Part shown: piece by piece, positions 49,535-59,694 of the stretch
Layout of the letters: each line of letters begins with the position of its first letter
Position numbering within the stretch: position 1 is the first letter of the stretch
Source: Rhodobacteraceae bacterium D3-12
Lineage (GTDB): Bacteria; Pseudomonadota; Alphaproteobacteria; Rhodobacterales; Rhodobacteraceae
Assembly: GCA_025916135.1 (NCBI GenBank)
Contig: CP104793.1
Location: forward strand, 4,005,001-4,069,000
Length of the DNA: 64,000 bases
Direction of reading: 5' to 3'
Translations under genes and position numbers: made by a program
The notes under the pieces: generated by a model
What the model saw: the letters and a program-made list of their open reading frames with translations, nothing else
Told to the model about the DNA's origin: nothing
Database searches by the model: none

Positions 49535-52261
49535 TTACAGAGACCAAATGTTGCGCATCGCATCGTCGAACAGGAAGTATTCGACGTCGGTCAAAGTATC
49601 GATCCCGTCAGGGCCTGTCACTTGCACCGTGTCGTCAACGCGGGTCACCTCATACTCGTCAAAATCGCCGCTAAAGACCGCGTAATCCGACCCGGAGCCG
49701 CCATCAATCAAGTCATTGCCAAGTCCACCGGTGATATAGTCGACACCGCCATTGCCAATTAGAAGATCATCCCCGGCCAACCCGCGCAGCTGGTTGCGCT
49801 CGTGATCGCCGGCCAGAATATCGTCAAAGCTGGTGCCGCCTAGGTTTTCGATTGAGGTATAGAGATCACGCGCAGCATCCCCTTGCGATCCATAGCCGCG
49901 CAAGAGAGACGCTTCTACACCCTCTGTCGATTGAAAATAGGCAACGGTGTCGACCCCCGAGCCCCCGTCATACCGCTCGCGCCCGCCTTCAGAACCGACA
50001 AAGACGTCATACCCGCCCATTCCGCGAAAATCATTCTCCCCGTCATCCCCATAAAACGTATCGGCATGAGACGAACCGGTGACCCGCTCAACGCTGATAA
50101 AACTGTCGCCCGCAGCAAGGCCCTGGGTGCCCTGTTGCGCCGAAAGGTCAACAGTGATGCCGGAGGTGGCCTCGACGTACGAGATCATGTCGCGACCGGT
50201 GCCGCCGTCATAGCTATCGCTGCCGGGTGTGGCGATGAACCAATCGTAATCGCCAAGGCCGCGAAGTTCATTATCCGCGTCATCACCTCTTATCCGATCA
50301 GCATAGATCGTGCCGGTAATCCGCTCGATATCGGTCAAAACCGTGGCTTCCGATCCGGTGTGGTTCACCGCTTGGTCGCTGGCCAGATCAATATTCAGCC
50401 GGTAATCCAGATTGGTTCGCCCGGGCGTGTCATAAAGATCAACAAACGATGCCATGTCCCAACCGGCACCACCATCAACCACGTTGCTGCCATTGCCCGG
50501 CGTGATCCAGTCAGATCCGTCGCCGCCGAAAATCGTATCGTCACCTTCCGCACCAATCAGCAGGTTGGCCCCGCTGTTTCCGATGAGAAGGTCGCCGAAA
50601 GCCGACCCGATCACCCCTTCAATACTGTTCAGGACATGGCCCGCGGCTGCACCGTCATTCAGGGCAGAATTCGACAGATTCACCACGGCCTGATTTGCGG
50701 CAAAGTGATAGGTGAGGGTGTCGAATCCGCCGCCGCCATTGACCGTATCGGCGTGGACGGAAGCTTCAAAGGTATCGTTGCTGTCGCTGCCGGTCTGCGG
50801 CAGGGGCTCTGGCATAAGCACATGATCGGCGGCGCCATCCAGAGACTGGGCCAGTTCGGCCAGGCTCAATGACCGCCCGCTTTCTGACAGGATCGTCAGG
50901 CTGTCCTCGCCAAAGCTTAGCGCCGCACCGTTCCAGAGCGACTGATAGTGAAGAGCCGTGATATCGTGAACCATGTCAAAGCCGCTGAAATCAAGCCGGT
51001 CTTCGCTCGGGTCAAAATCATTAATTGTATCGGGCTCCCCGTCCGGGATCAGGATAAAGCTGTCAGCACCATCGCCGCCGCTGAACGTGTCCTGTCCCGC
51101 CCCGTCAACCAACACATCCGAGCCGCTGCCACCCTGTAGATGGCTGCCGTTTGCCCCGGCGCTCAGCACATCATTGCCGCTTGTGCCGCTTCCCCCTGTG
51201 CTTGACACGCCGAGAGCATTGTCATCGAGTCGGAACCGGCTCATCCCGCCATCGCCTGCGGACAGAACAAACAGGTCAACCGCGCCATCTGACGTTTCGA
51301 CAAATTGCAAACTGTCGACGGTGCCAAGCGCGGTTCCGGCCTGATCCGTGATCGTCTCGCGGTGCAGCAGGTGACCGCTGGGCAGCACCTGCATCACTGT
51401 GACGCCGCCGTCATTCCCTGCCACCGCCACCAGCGCCAGATCACCACTGGTGAACGCCGCTATTTCGCAGGCACCGGCAAAGCGTGTCTCCAGACTGTCG
51501 TTGATCTGGTCGCGAAACTCCAATTGGCCGTCGACCGCCTCCATCACCGTCAACGAGGATGTTCCAAAGGCACTCAGCAGCACATAGGTATGCCCCGCAA
51601 TCGTAACCGACGTCAGCGCGGTTGGCGTGGTCACCGGCAATTGCTGATCAAACCCGAAAGAGCTTTGCAGGGTGATCTCTCCATCGGTGTCGATGGCAAA
51701 AAGGCTGATCCCGTCTTCGCCGCTTGATGCCGTAACCAGCCATGATTGGCCGTCGTTTTCAAAAGCCGTCATCGCGCTGACGGTTTTCAGATGGCTGGCC
51801 TCGGTATCCGCAACAATCTGTACTGGGGTCAGGCTGCCGCTCTCTTCCAAGCGATAGACTTCCAGCCCGAAACCGGATTTGCGTGCAAGATAGAGATAGT
51901 CGGACGACCCCACCTGAAGCGAGGCCATCGTGACCATATTGCCGTAAAACGTTGAGGCATCGAAAAAGCCTTCGCCTTCGCCAGAGTTTTGGGCAAGACC
52001 GTCAATGATCGCGCTATCCAGACTGCGCTCGGTGCCTTTGAAATCAATTGAAACGGTGTCATTCGATTGCGCGCGATCTTCGATACTGATGTCACTTTGG
52101 CTGATCGCCGCATCATCCAGTTCAATACGGACCATGCTCTGATTTGCCGCATCATGGATCAGCAAGTCACCGGAAAGCGGATCAACATCCAGAGCAACCG
52201 CTTCGCCAAGATTGGGCAGGGCGCCCTCAAAAACGGTTTGAATATGCGAAAGATATGACAC
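49535..52261 (-). CDS. RTX protein with beta-propeller-like N-terminus
   Basis: About 908 residues from a GTG at 52261, preceded by GGAG at 8 bp; a GTG at 52306 is in frame but lacks a ribosome site. Residues about 1-370 look like a repeating beta-propeller (LDVDPLSGDLLIHD, SAMTAFENDGQSWLVTAS, GISLFAIDTDGEITLQSSF, GHTYVLLSAFGTSSLTVMEA). A serralysin-type RTX block follows (FSGGDGADSFILIPDGE, NDFDPSEDRLDFSGFD). The last third is the shared C-terminal module (GDYDWFIATPGSDSYDGGTG; GGYDVFVGSEGGRERYDGGS), ending YFLFDDAMRNIWSL. No signal peptide; type I secretion expected. The 266 bp before it up to the sulfotransferase stop hold no gene and are AT-rich near 52350. No enzyme activity can be assigned. 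Confidence 0.82.
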   Translation of the reverse strand: MSYLSHIQTVFEGALPNLGEAVALDVDPLSGDLLIHDAANQSMVRIELDDAAISQSDISIEDRAQSNDTVSIDFKGTERSLDSAIIDGLAQNSGEGEGFFDASTFYGNMVTMASLQVGSSDYLYLARKSGFGLEVYRLEESGSLTPVQIVADTEASHLKTVSAMTAFENDGQSWLVTASSGEDGISLFAIDTDGEITLQSSFGFDQQLPVTTPTALTSVTIAGHTYVLLSAFGTSSLTVMEAVDGQLEFRDQINDSLETRFAGACEIAAFTSGDLALVAVAGNDGGVTVMQVLPSGHLLHRETITDQAGTALGTVDSLQFVETSDGAVDLFVLSAGDGGMSRFRLDDNALGVSSTGGSGTSGNDVLSAGANGSHLQGGSGSDVLVDGAGQDTFSGGDGADSFILIPDGEPDTINDFDPSEDRLDFSGFDMVHDITALHYQSLWNGAALSFGEDSLTILSESGRSLSLAELAQSLDGAADHVLMPEPLPQTGSDSNDTFEASVHADTVNGGGGFDTLTYHFAANQAVVNLSNSALNDGAAAGHVLNSIEGVIGSAFGDLLIGNSGANLLIGAEGDDTIFGGDGSDWITPGNGSNVVDGGAGWDMASFVDLYDTPGRTNLDYRLNIDLASDQAVNHTGSEATVLTDIERITGTIYADRIRGDDADNELRGLGDYDWFIATPGSDSYDGGTGRDMISYVEATSGITVDLSAQQGTQGLAAGDSFISVERVTGSSHADTFYGDDGENDFRGMGGYDVFVGSEGGRERYDGGSGVDTVAYFQSTEGVEASLLRGYGSQGDAARDLYTSIENLGGTSFDDILAGDHERNQLRGLAGDDLLIGNGGVDYITGGLGNDLIDGGSGSDYAVFSGDFDEYEVTRVDDTVQVTGPDGIDTLTDVEYFLFDDAMRNIWSL

Positions 52262-52527
52262 GCTTGGTGCTCCAACACTATTTCGGTTGGAGATTGGAAT
52301 ACCCACGTGAGCAAAAGTTTTGCGGTGCAGAAAAATGGCTGTTTTCTGGTCTTAAACGCAGAATTTAGCAATATTTTAACAAGCTGGCGGACGATCTCGT
52401 GACCTGACCATCGGCGCAAAGCGTGGATCAGGACAGCAGCCCCAATAGTCGCCCTTTACTCGTGCTGCTTTCCTTGTGCATCCGGTAGACTGTGGCGGCG
52501 ATACGCATCCAGAATTTGTCGTCGAGG

Positions 52528-53466
52528 TCATCGCGAAACACCAGTCCTTCGGGCTGGGGCCCCTTCATCAAAGGTGAAGCCCGGCTGATAGCGTTGCACC
52601 TTCTCGACCAGCGACTGGTTGCCGTGTTGGAAACGGTGGCTCACCCGGGCATATTCGTGTCGGGCCAGCAGGGTGCGGGTGGGGCCGACGATCTCATCCA
52701 ACTGCGTTTCGATATAGCGTGTCAGCGCCGGATCGGGCGGTTGGCTGTTGTCGTCACACACCACACCGGCGACAAACAAGGCGAGCGCGTCGGGCGAAAT
52801 ATTGGCTTCGGTCTCGCTTGGGGGGGCCATCCGTTCAATCGGCAAATCTACGCCCATCAGATCGAGAAAAACGCCCACCACCCCGCCAGGATGGTGCCGG
52901 AAATCGCTGTAATCCAACAGGTGGATCTGTTCCGGCGCAAAGCTCTGGCGCAGCTCTTCGTAAACCATGTTGTGATCCACGGGCACACCCTTGGCGCGGC
53001 GTTCGTCAATCACGGTGTGCATGAAACTCCAGATACTGGGCTGATAATTGACCTTGGTGATCTGCGACCAGACAGACGGCACCAACTCGACCTGACGGCG
53101 CATGGTATAGACGATTTTGATCTCGTCGAACGCCGAAAGCCGTGCCGCCAGATCGGCCCAATCGACCTTCTCGGGAAAGCAACGGGTAAAATTCTCGGCC
53201 GATAGGAAAAGCGTGCCCGGCTGGTCCGCGTATTTCTCGATCAGGTCGTTCCAGATCCCCTCGGGGCCACGCGGACCATAGAAATTCTCGGGTAGGTCGT
53301 TGATTTTGATCCATTGCCCAGCCAGCGCATGATGGGCGTTATTTGGTCCGATGTGGGGATAACAAAGGCCTGCGGATTTCAGCAGCTTGCGGTTCGCATA
53401 AAACGACCCTTGCAGGTAACTGGTCGCCGTCTTGTGCGCCCCGACATGTAAAAAGACCCTCGCCAT
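52528..53466 (-). CDS. Sulfotransferase family protein
   Basis: A 312-residue protein. RVFLHVGAHKTATSYLQGSF (3-22) is the PAPS 5'-phosphosulfate loop with Lys12 and Thr13/15, and KIVYTMRRQVELVPSVWSQI near 122-141 is the 3'-phosphate-binding region. The rest fits the size of bacterial carbohydrate sulfotransferases. The ATG at 53466 (MARVFLHVG) is chosen because it puts the loop at the N-terminus; the gene begins 7 bp after the RgpF-like gene, so the two form an operon. It could sulfate the same glycan as the protein at 21573-23147 or one unique to the RTX region. Confidence 0.8.
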   Translation of the reverse strand: MARVFLHVGAHKTATSYLQGSFYANRKLLKSAGLCYPHIGPNNAHHALAGQWIKINDLPENFYGPRGPEGIWNDLIEKYADQPGTLFLSAENFTRCFPEKVDWADLAARLSAFDEIKIVYTMRRQVELVPSVWSQITKVNYQPSIWSFMHTVIDERRAKGVPVDHNMVYEELRQSFAPEQIHLLDYSDFRHHPGGVVGVFLDLMGVDLPIERMAPPSETEANISPDALALFVAGVVCDDNSQPPDPALTRYIETQLDEIVGPTRTLLARHEYARVSHRFQHGNQSLVEKVQRYQPGFTFDEGAPARRTGVSR

Positions 53467-53473
53467 ATCGCAG

Positions 53474-54616
53474 CTATTGGCCAATCTGTTCGGCTTTGTC
53501 CAGCCCTGCCGCATCAAAGCTGCTGCCGGGGGCAAGCGTGCGACCGGCCTGTTCGGCGATATGCCCCATCAGCCGCTCAATCACATGCGCGGTGGTGCCA
53601 TCCACCAGCGCCTGTTCGGGCTCGAAATCCGCGGCGGTCAGGTTGAGCGCCCCAAGTGCGTCCAACACCTCGGTCCGCACCCAATAGATCGACCCGGCAG
53701 GAAAGCGCAAAGGATCGGAGAACGGCGCCATTCCGGCGCGTCTGCGCAAAACCTCGGCCCGTGGGCGGTTTGCCCCCCACCAGTCGTTGCCTTCATTCAA
53801 ATGTCCGTCAGCCACCCATATCCCGGCCTCAGGATCGGCCAGAAAAGCGCGCAAACGCGCTTCGGTCTGCTTCGGCTCGCCCAGAACACCGCACACCAGA
53901 TCCTGTCTCCAATCATCGCCATCCGCCCGATGCGGAGACCGTTTGCCATGCAGCTTGCAGACCGCGCGATAGGGCGCAAACACCCCTTGGCTCAGCAGAT
54001 GCAAAAACGGCAGGATGTCTCGGCCGTGATTGGGCAGAGTCCAGACCTGTGCCTTTGGGAATTGCGCCGTGATCTGCGTTTTCAGGCTCTGCGTTTCTTC
54101 CTGTGACAGGTCAGAGCGCGCAACAAGGGTCATGTAGAGATCAAAGTCAAACCGCTGCGCAGCCAGCCGTGCCGCGAATTCGTCCCAAAGCTCGGGGTAA
54201 TAAAGATGCAGCGCCACCGCGACAGGCGCTTTAGGTGCACTACGCGGAGAGAGCGACGGCAACTGCGGCACCGTCTCGGGAACAGGTGCCGCCAGCACAA
54301 CACGCCCTTCGCCGCGCCCGACCTCAATATAGTGCCGCAACGGCTGCCTGATATCGCCAAGGTCAGGGTTGTGAAACAAATATGCACGCGGCGAAAAGCC
54401 CGGATTTGGGCATACGCCGTTGGCCTCTCCCAATTGAACGTAATGCCGTTCGGGCCAGAGCCGGAATAACGGGTTCAGCCGCGGATTGCTGTCTAGGTAA
54501 TAGGCCCGGTCAAACTGCCCACTGCTACGCATCGCGGCCAGATAGGCGCGATCCCCTGCGGTTGGAAAAAGATAGCGCAGAACAGTTGCAGCTTTCCTGC
54601 GAAACTTGTTGAACAT
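53474..54616 (-). CDS. RgpF-like (rhamnan synthesis F) protein with N-terminal WY-YPDV module
   Basis: A 380-residue protein. Residues about 28-105 carry a variant of the module (FDRAYYLDSNPRL...HYVQLGEANGVCPNPGFS...YLFHNPDL...HYIEVGRGEGR). From about 130 it matches the RgpF/rhamnan synthesis F family: VALHLYYPELWDEFAARL, FDLYMTL, PNHGRDILPFLHLL, YRAVCKLHGKRSPHRADGDD, FPAGSIYWVRTEVLDAL. Such proteins take part in rhamnose-polymer or capsule synthesis as glycosyltransferases. The ATG at 54616 (MFNKFRRK) has GGGGCGTG before it. It heads an operon with the sulfotransferase. Its placing between RTX genes shows that the glycan theme continues into that region. Confidence 0.83.
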   Translation of the reverse strand: MFNKFRRKAATVLRYLFPTAGDRAYLAAMRSSGQFDRAYYLDSNPRLNPLFRLWPERHYVQLGEANGVCPNPGFSPRAYLFHNPDLGDIRQPLRHYIEVGRGEGRVVLAAPVPETVPQLPSLSPRSAPKAPVAVALHLYYPELWDEFAARLAAQRFDFDLYMTLVARSDLSQEETQSLKTQITAQFPKAQVWTLPNHGRDILPFLHLLSQGVFAPYRAVCKLHGKRSPHRADGDDWRQDLVCGVLGEPKQTEARLRAFLADPEAGIWVADGHLNEGNDWWGANRPRAEVLRRRAGMAPFSDPLRFPAGSIYWVRTEVLDALGALNLTAADFEPEQALVDGTTAHVIERLMGHIAEQAGRTLAPGSSFDAAGLDKAEQIGQ

Positions 54617-54876
54617 CACGCCCCATACCTGTTTTCGCGCGTCACGCAAAGCTTTGAACAGCCGAATAACCGCCCCGCTTAGCCAACGCCGTACTTAAAA
54701 ATCTTAATCAGGCTGATAAAGACAGCTACCCACTTGGTCCAACTCATTTTTCTTACGCTGGAAGTTGCAACGTGTAGTTTTCCATGTAGTATTTCTTAAA
54801 AAGAAAGCGATTGAATCACGACGGTTTCCGTCATTTTGGCACAGTTCATTTGACTAACATTTGGGGAGTACGACTT

Positions 54877-57800
54877 TTGACTACAGTTACAATGCAAGGT
54901 TTTTTTCTGGAATTCGAACACCCGACAAACCTGGATCTCGCAAGTTTTTTTCGTGAAGCTACAGTGGGCGCTGTGTTCACTCCAAACACGACCAGCTTTA
55001 CTTATTCATATGATGAACCCCAAACCGCCGGTGAATCCACATCCGTTGATGTGACTGACCCAAGTTTCCTTGGATTGGAATTTGATGGTGTTCCCGTCAC
55101 GACGGACGAGCTCGATACACGCGTTATGCAAGTAACTTGGGGTGGCGGCAATGTGACCACTGTCTTGGTGGTCGATGATGATAGGCCGGGTCAGGGCGAA
55201 TACGTTATCTATCTGGACGGCGCGGAGTATTCCATTAATAGCGCCGCCGAGTTCAATTCGTTCAACGCAACGATCACCTCTGCACTAGACGTCCCTGCAG
55301 GCACCACCTATGCCGCGAACACAGCAATCCCGTTTTCGGCGTTGGGCGACAGCAGCGTAACAACAAATGACAGTGACACGCTGATCGGGACGGACGGCAA
55401 TGATGTGCTGAACGGTGGCCCGGGTGACGATTTTATCAACCCGGTCGATAATACCGATTATGACGAAGTGTCAGCCGGGACAGGCAATGACACAGTGAGC
55501 TTTGTTGATATCGTGGATGGCTATGTCGCGTTGCTTCACGATGACCTGAATGCCGGGATCGACGCCGACATTGATGGCGTGAACAACACCGGCACAATCG
55601 ACAAAGGTGTCAATGGCACTACCACGCTGATTGATGTCGAAAACCCGATGATCTCGGGTGCCATCAATGGTGGTCTTGGTTTGATGGGCACCGACTTCGC
55701 CGATGAGATGACCCTCTCTGTCCTTGCGGGCGGCTGGATGCAGGTCCGCGGTCTAGGCGGCAACGACACGATCGAAGCGTCAGCCAGCAATGCCGGGACA
55801 ATCCGGCTTGATTATCGCAACGGCACAACCGGATTGGTGGCGAACCTCAAAACCGGCGAGGTTTCCAACGATGGCGCTGGGGCAACAGACACGCTGATCG
55901 GTCATTTTCAAGAGATCCGCGCCACCGACTACAACGATTCTGATCATCGGATCTGACAACAACGACCGGGTCATTCTGCGCCAAGGCAATGACACCTTCG
56001 ATGGTGGTCTCGGCCATGATACCGTGCGTTATGACCGCTCCGAAATTGGCGCCGTCAATGTCGATCTCAGCACCGGTACGGCAACAGGCGCCTGGAATGG
56101 CAACGCCTTCACCCATACGCTGCTGAATGTCGAAGAGGTGCGCGGTTCACGCAATGACAATGACACGATTACCGGTGGCAGCGAAAACAACGTCTTTTAC
56201 GGACGCGGCGGCGACGACAGCCTTGTCGGCAACGATGGCGATGACGTTCTGAACGGCGAGGACGGCAGCGATACGCTGCTGGGCGGTGCCGGCAACGACA
56301 CTATGCACGGCGGAAATGGCGACGATTTCATCAATCCCGGTGACAACACCTACTATGACGAGATCTTTGCCGGAGCCGGGAACGATGTCGTTGATCTTTC
56401 CGAAGTCAACTTAGGCTACGCTGGCCTGCTGCATAGTGATCTGAATGCAGGGATCATTGCCAATATTGATGGTGTGAACAACACTGGTACGATCAATAAG
56501 GGCGCCAATGGTGTCACAACGATAATCGGTGTCGCAAGCCCGATGGTTGTCACGACAAATTACGGTGGTTTCGGACTGGAAGGCACCGCATTTAACGACA
56601 GCATGAACCTGTCTGTTGTCGCTGGCGGTTGGATGTTGGTCCGAGAAAGCGGCGGCGACGATACAATCGAAGCCGCCGCTAGCAACGCTGGCACAATCCG
56701 GTTGGATTACTTTTATGGCACGAATGGCATGGTCGCCGATCTGTCGACCGGTGTGGTGTCTGACGACGGCACCGGCGGGACCGACATGTTGATCGGCCAC
56801 TTTCAGGAAGTGCGCAGCACGGACTACAACGATTCAATCATCGGCTCCGATCTGGATGACCGGGTGATCCTTCGCGAGGGCAATGACACATTCGATGGCG
56901 GGCTTGGCTTTGACACCGTGCGGTATGACCGCTCGGGCGTCAGTGGGCTCAACGTTGATCTTGGCACTGGTACGGCGACCGGCACATGGAATGGCAACGC
57001 TTTCAGCGATACGCTGCTCAACGTCGAAGGGCTGCGCGGCTCATATCTTGGCAATGACACGCTCACCGGCGGGGCAGAAGATAACGCCTTTTACGGACGC
57101 GGCGGCGATGACAGCCTCGTCGGGAATGGCGGCAATGACACGCTGAACGGCGAAGACGGCAACGATACGTTGATCGGCGGCGCGGGCGATGACGATCTTA
57201 CCGCTTATCTCGGTGACGACAGGCTTGAGGCGGGCGACGGCGACGACACAATTAACGTCTTCAATGGTGCCGGCGACTACATGGATGGCGGCGCGGGCCG
57301 TGACATCATGTTTTTCGATGCAAGCGGCACGCCTGCCGGCTCCTATGCGGTGACCTTCGATCTCACAACAGGGTTCCTCTATAATACGGCGGACCCTTCG
57401 GAATCGGACCGTTTCTTCAACATTGAAGAGATCCAGTTCACAGGTGCCATTGACACCACGATCATCGGCAACGGAGCGGCGAACTATTTCTTCACCGGCG
57501 ATGGCGACGACACGATCACCGGCGCCCTTGGCGATGACTCCATGCACGGCGGCGGCGGAACTGACACCGTGGTCATCAACGATGACTACAGAACCGCTTC
57601 GGACGATCTCAATGTTCAACTCAGCATGAGCGCAACCGGTCTCATGCTCGGGTCGGCTGATGGCAATGATCTGATCGGCGAAACCGTAGAGTTCGTGATG
57701 TTCAATGACCAGACCGTCACCCGCGACGCTCTGGTTGCCGAAATCGGAACCCCCATAATCAACGGCACTGGCACGAATATCAACGGGACGAGCGCGACGG

Positions 57801-58900
57801 AGATTATCAACGGCACGCCCTTCGACAACTGGATCAATCCCGGCGGAGGCAGTGATACCATCGACGGTGATGACGGACGCGACATGGTCTCGTTCTACAA
57901 CCTCGCCGACACGCCGGGGCGGACCAATGTCGACTATCGCCTTGATATCGACATGCAGGCCGGCACGGCGGTTAACCACGATGGCTCCGAACAGATCGCC
58001 TTTTCCAACGTCGAGCGGATCACCACCACCATCTATGCCGACCGCATTCGCGGCACTGATGGCGATGACGAGATCCGCGCGCTGGGCAACTACGATTGGA
58101 TCATCGCGACCGAGGGCAATGACACGATTGATGGCGGCTCGGGGCAGGACATGATCTCTTTCCTCGAATACCAGTCGAGCGAGGTGACCGTGGTCGCCGA
58201 TGTGTTCTCGGCCAATGGCCTCCCGCCCAGCGGGGCACAAGCGACGGGCGTGGTGATTGATCTGGCCAATTCGGCCAATAACACCGCCCTGGCCGAGGGT
58301 CTGACCCTGACGTCGGTTGAACGCATCACCGGGTCGAGCCGGCAGGATGTATTCTATGGCGACGATGGCGAGAACGACTTCCGCGGCTTGGGCGGCTATG
58401 ATTGGTTCGTCAGCTCGACCGGCGGTCGTGAGCGCTATTACGGCGGCAGCGGCACCGACACGGTGACCTATTACAACGCCTCTTCGGGGGTAACGGCGAA
58501 CCTATCGAACGGTGCTGTAACGAACGGCCGCGAGACAGGCTACGGCTCGGTCGGGGACGCGCGGAGCGACCTCTATGTCGAAATCGAGAACCTTGTCGGT
58601 TCGCGTTTCGACGACGAGCTGCGCGGTTCAAGCGAGCGCAACCAGCTGAGCGGGCTTGAAGGCGACGACTTCCTGTTCGGTTATGGCGGTGTCGACTACC
58701 TGATGGGCGGGCTTGGCAACGACGTGATCGACGGCGGCGGCGGCTCGGACTATGCGCTGTTCACAGGCAATGCTGCCAATTACACGCTGACCCGTTCTGG
58801 CAACAACGTGACGGTTGTGGGCGCGGATGGCACGGACCAGTTGATCGATGTCGAGTACTTCCGCTTCGACGATGGCGACGTGACCATCTGGGATCTGTAA
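54877..58900 (+). CDS. RTX protein with internal duplication, frameshifted in the sequence
   Basis: About 1340 residues after removing one base at about 55941. The start is a TTG with GGGGAG eight bases before it; an ATG at 54892 is also possible. Residues 1-165 are an unrecognised beta domain (FFLEFEHPTNLDLASFFREA, TWGGGNVTTVLVVDDD). Two copies of a ~298-residue unit follow (DDFIN-P-DNT-YDE...GIDGVNNTGTI-type at 55435 and 56330). Then come RTX repeats and the shared C-terminal module ([33 protein letters not shown]), ending [13 protein letters not shown]. The break is within DYNDS-IIGSD; the second copy of the unit reads DYNDSIIGSDLDDRV without the extra base. Likely type I secreted. The last 1.0 kb is almost identical to the 3' end of the lyase-RTX gene. 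Confidence 0.83.
55435..57222 (+). repeat. Internal tandem duplication, two units of about 894 bp
   Basis: Unit 1 begins at ATCAACCCGG (55435) and unit 2 at ATCAATCCCGG (56330), 895 bp apart. The period is 298 codons plus the one extra base at about 55941. Matched points include AGIDADIDGVNNTGTIDKG and AGIIANIDGVNNTGTINKG, and the WMQVRGLGGNDTIEA and WMLVRESGGDDTIEA segments. The units have diverged at many positions, so the duplication is not recent. Confidence 0.8.
57892..58897 (+). repeat. 1.0-kb near-identical inverted repeat, copy B
   Basis: The 3' end of the 54877-58900 RTX gene. It matches the complement of 41823-42829 with only a few differences (for example GGCACAAGC versus GGCACTAGC near 58236). 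The match ends at the stop codons, which are different (TAA here, TGA there). Confidence 0.9.
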
Positions 58901-58928
58901 GCGGCCTTCTGAAAGCCAGCAAATCACA

Positions 58929-58959
58929 ACCCCACGGGCGATACATTCGCCCGTGGGGT
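58929..58959 (+). terminator. Terminator after the RTX gene
   Basis: Perfect 13-bp stem ACCCCACGGGCGA / TCGCCCGTGGGGT with a 5-nt loop, 28 bp past the RTX stop. No U-tract. It also lies downstream of the leftward response-regulator gene and could stop both. Confidence 0.7.
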
Positions 58960-59029
58960 CGCGCGACGGGCAAAATCCCACGATGGAAAACGACCCTATG
59001 CGTATCTAAATCCGTTGATATGCTGTAGG

Positions 59030-59694
59030 CTATGGATCGCGTTCAGAATTTTCGTCACGGGCCGAGGCGTCAGCGGCGCCAAGGTCAATCATCCCTTCGC
59101 GGATTGCAGCCACCAACAGCGCCGCAGTCGAGGACGTATTCATTTTGCGCAACAGGCTGGCGCGGTGGTTGTCCACCGTCTTGGGGCTGAGATGCAAAAA
59201 CTCGGCGATTTGAACCGTGGTCATGCCACGGGCAACGGCATGCAGAACCTCAAACTCTCGCGGGCTAAGACGCGGACGCCCTTGTCGATCACGATAGAGC
59301 GCGGCTGCCGCAGGCGAGATCGCACGTTCTCCGGTGGCGACGCGGCGGATCGTGTCGATCAGCTCTTCCGGGGGGCGGATTTCAGCATGAGTCCTGCGGC
59401 ACCGGCGCGGTCAAGCTCATCGAGCAGAGTGGGTTGGATCGTCCCGGTCAGCACCACGCAGGCGGTGTCGGGCGACCAGCGGCGGACCTCGGAGAATACC
59501 TCGAACCCGTTGGCACCGGGCATTGTCAGGTCAAGCAGGGCGACATCGGGCTGGTGCCGCTTGATCACGGCGATGGCCTGTATCCCGTTGTGCGCGGTCG
59601 CCACGACCTCCATTCCTTCAGCGCCAGCCAAGAGCGAAGTCAGCCCGGACAGAAAAAGCTGATGATCGTCGGCGACAACAAGACGGATCGTCAT
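59030..59694 (-). CDS. NarL/FixJ-family response regulator, frameshifted in the sequence
   Basis: About 221 residues after restoring one base in the run of six G at 59370-59375. The break then reads MLKSAPPEELIDTIRR and continues into the second half. Residues 1-120 are a receiver domain (VVADDHQLFLSGL with the acidic pair, LLDLTMPG with phospho-acceptor Asp55, VVLTG). The C-terminal LuxR-type helix-turn-helix is LSPREFEVLHAVARG, then MTTVQIAEFLHLSPKTVDNH. It is divergent from the histidine kinase gene, with which it likely pairs, and may control the neighbouring RTX and glycan genes; this is inference from position only. Confidence 0.87.
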
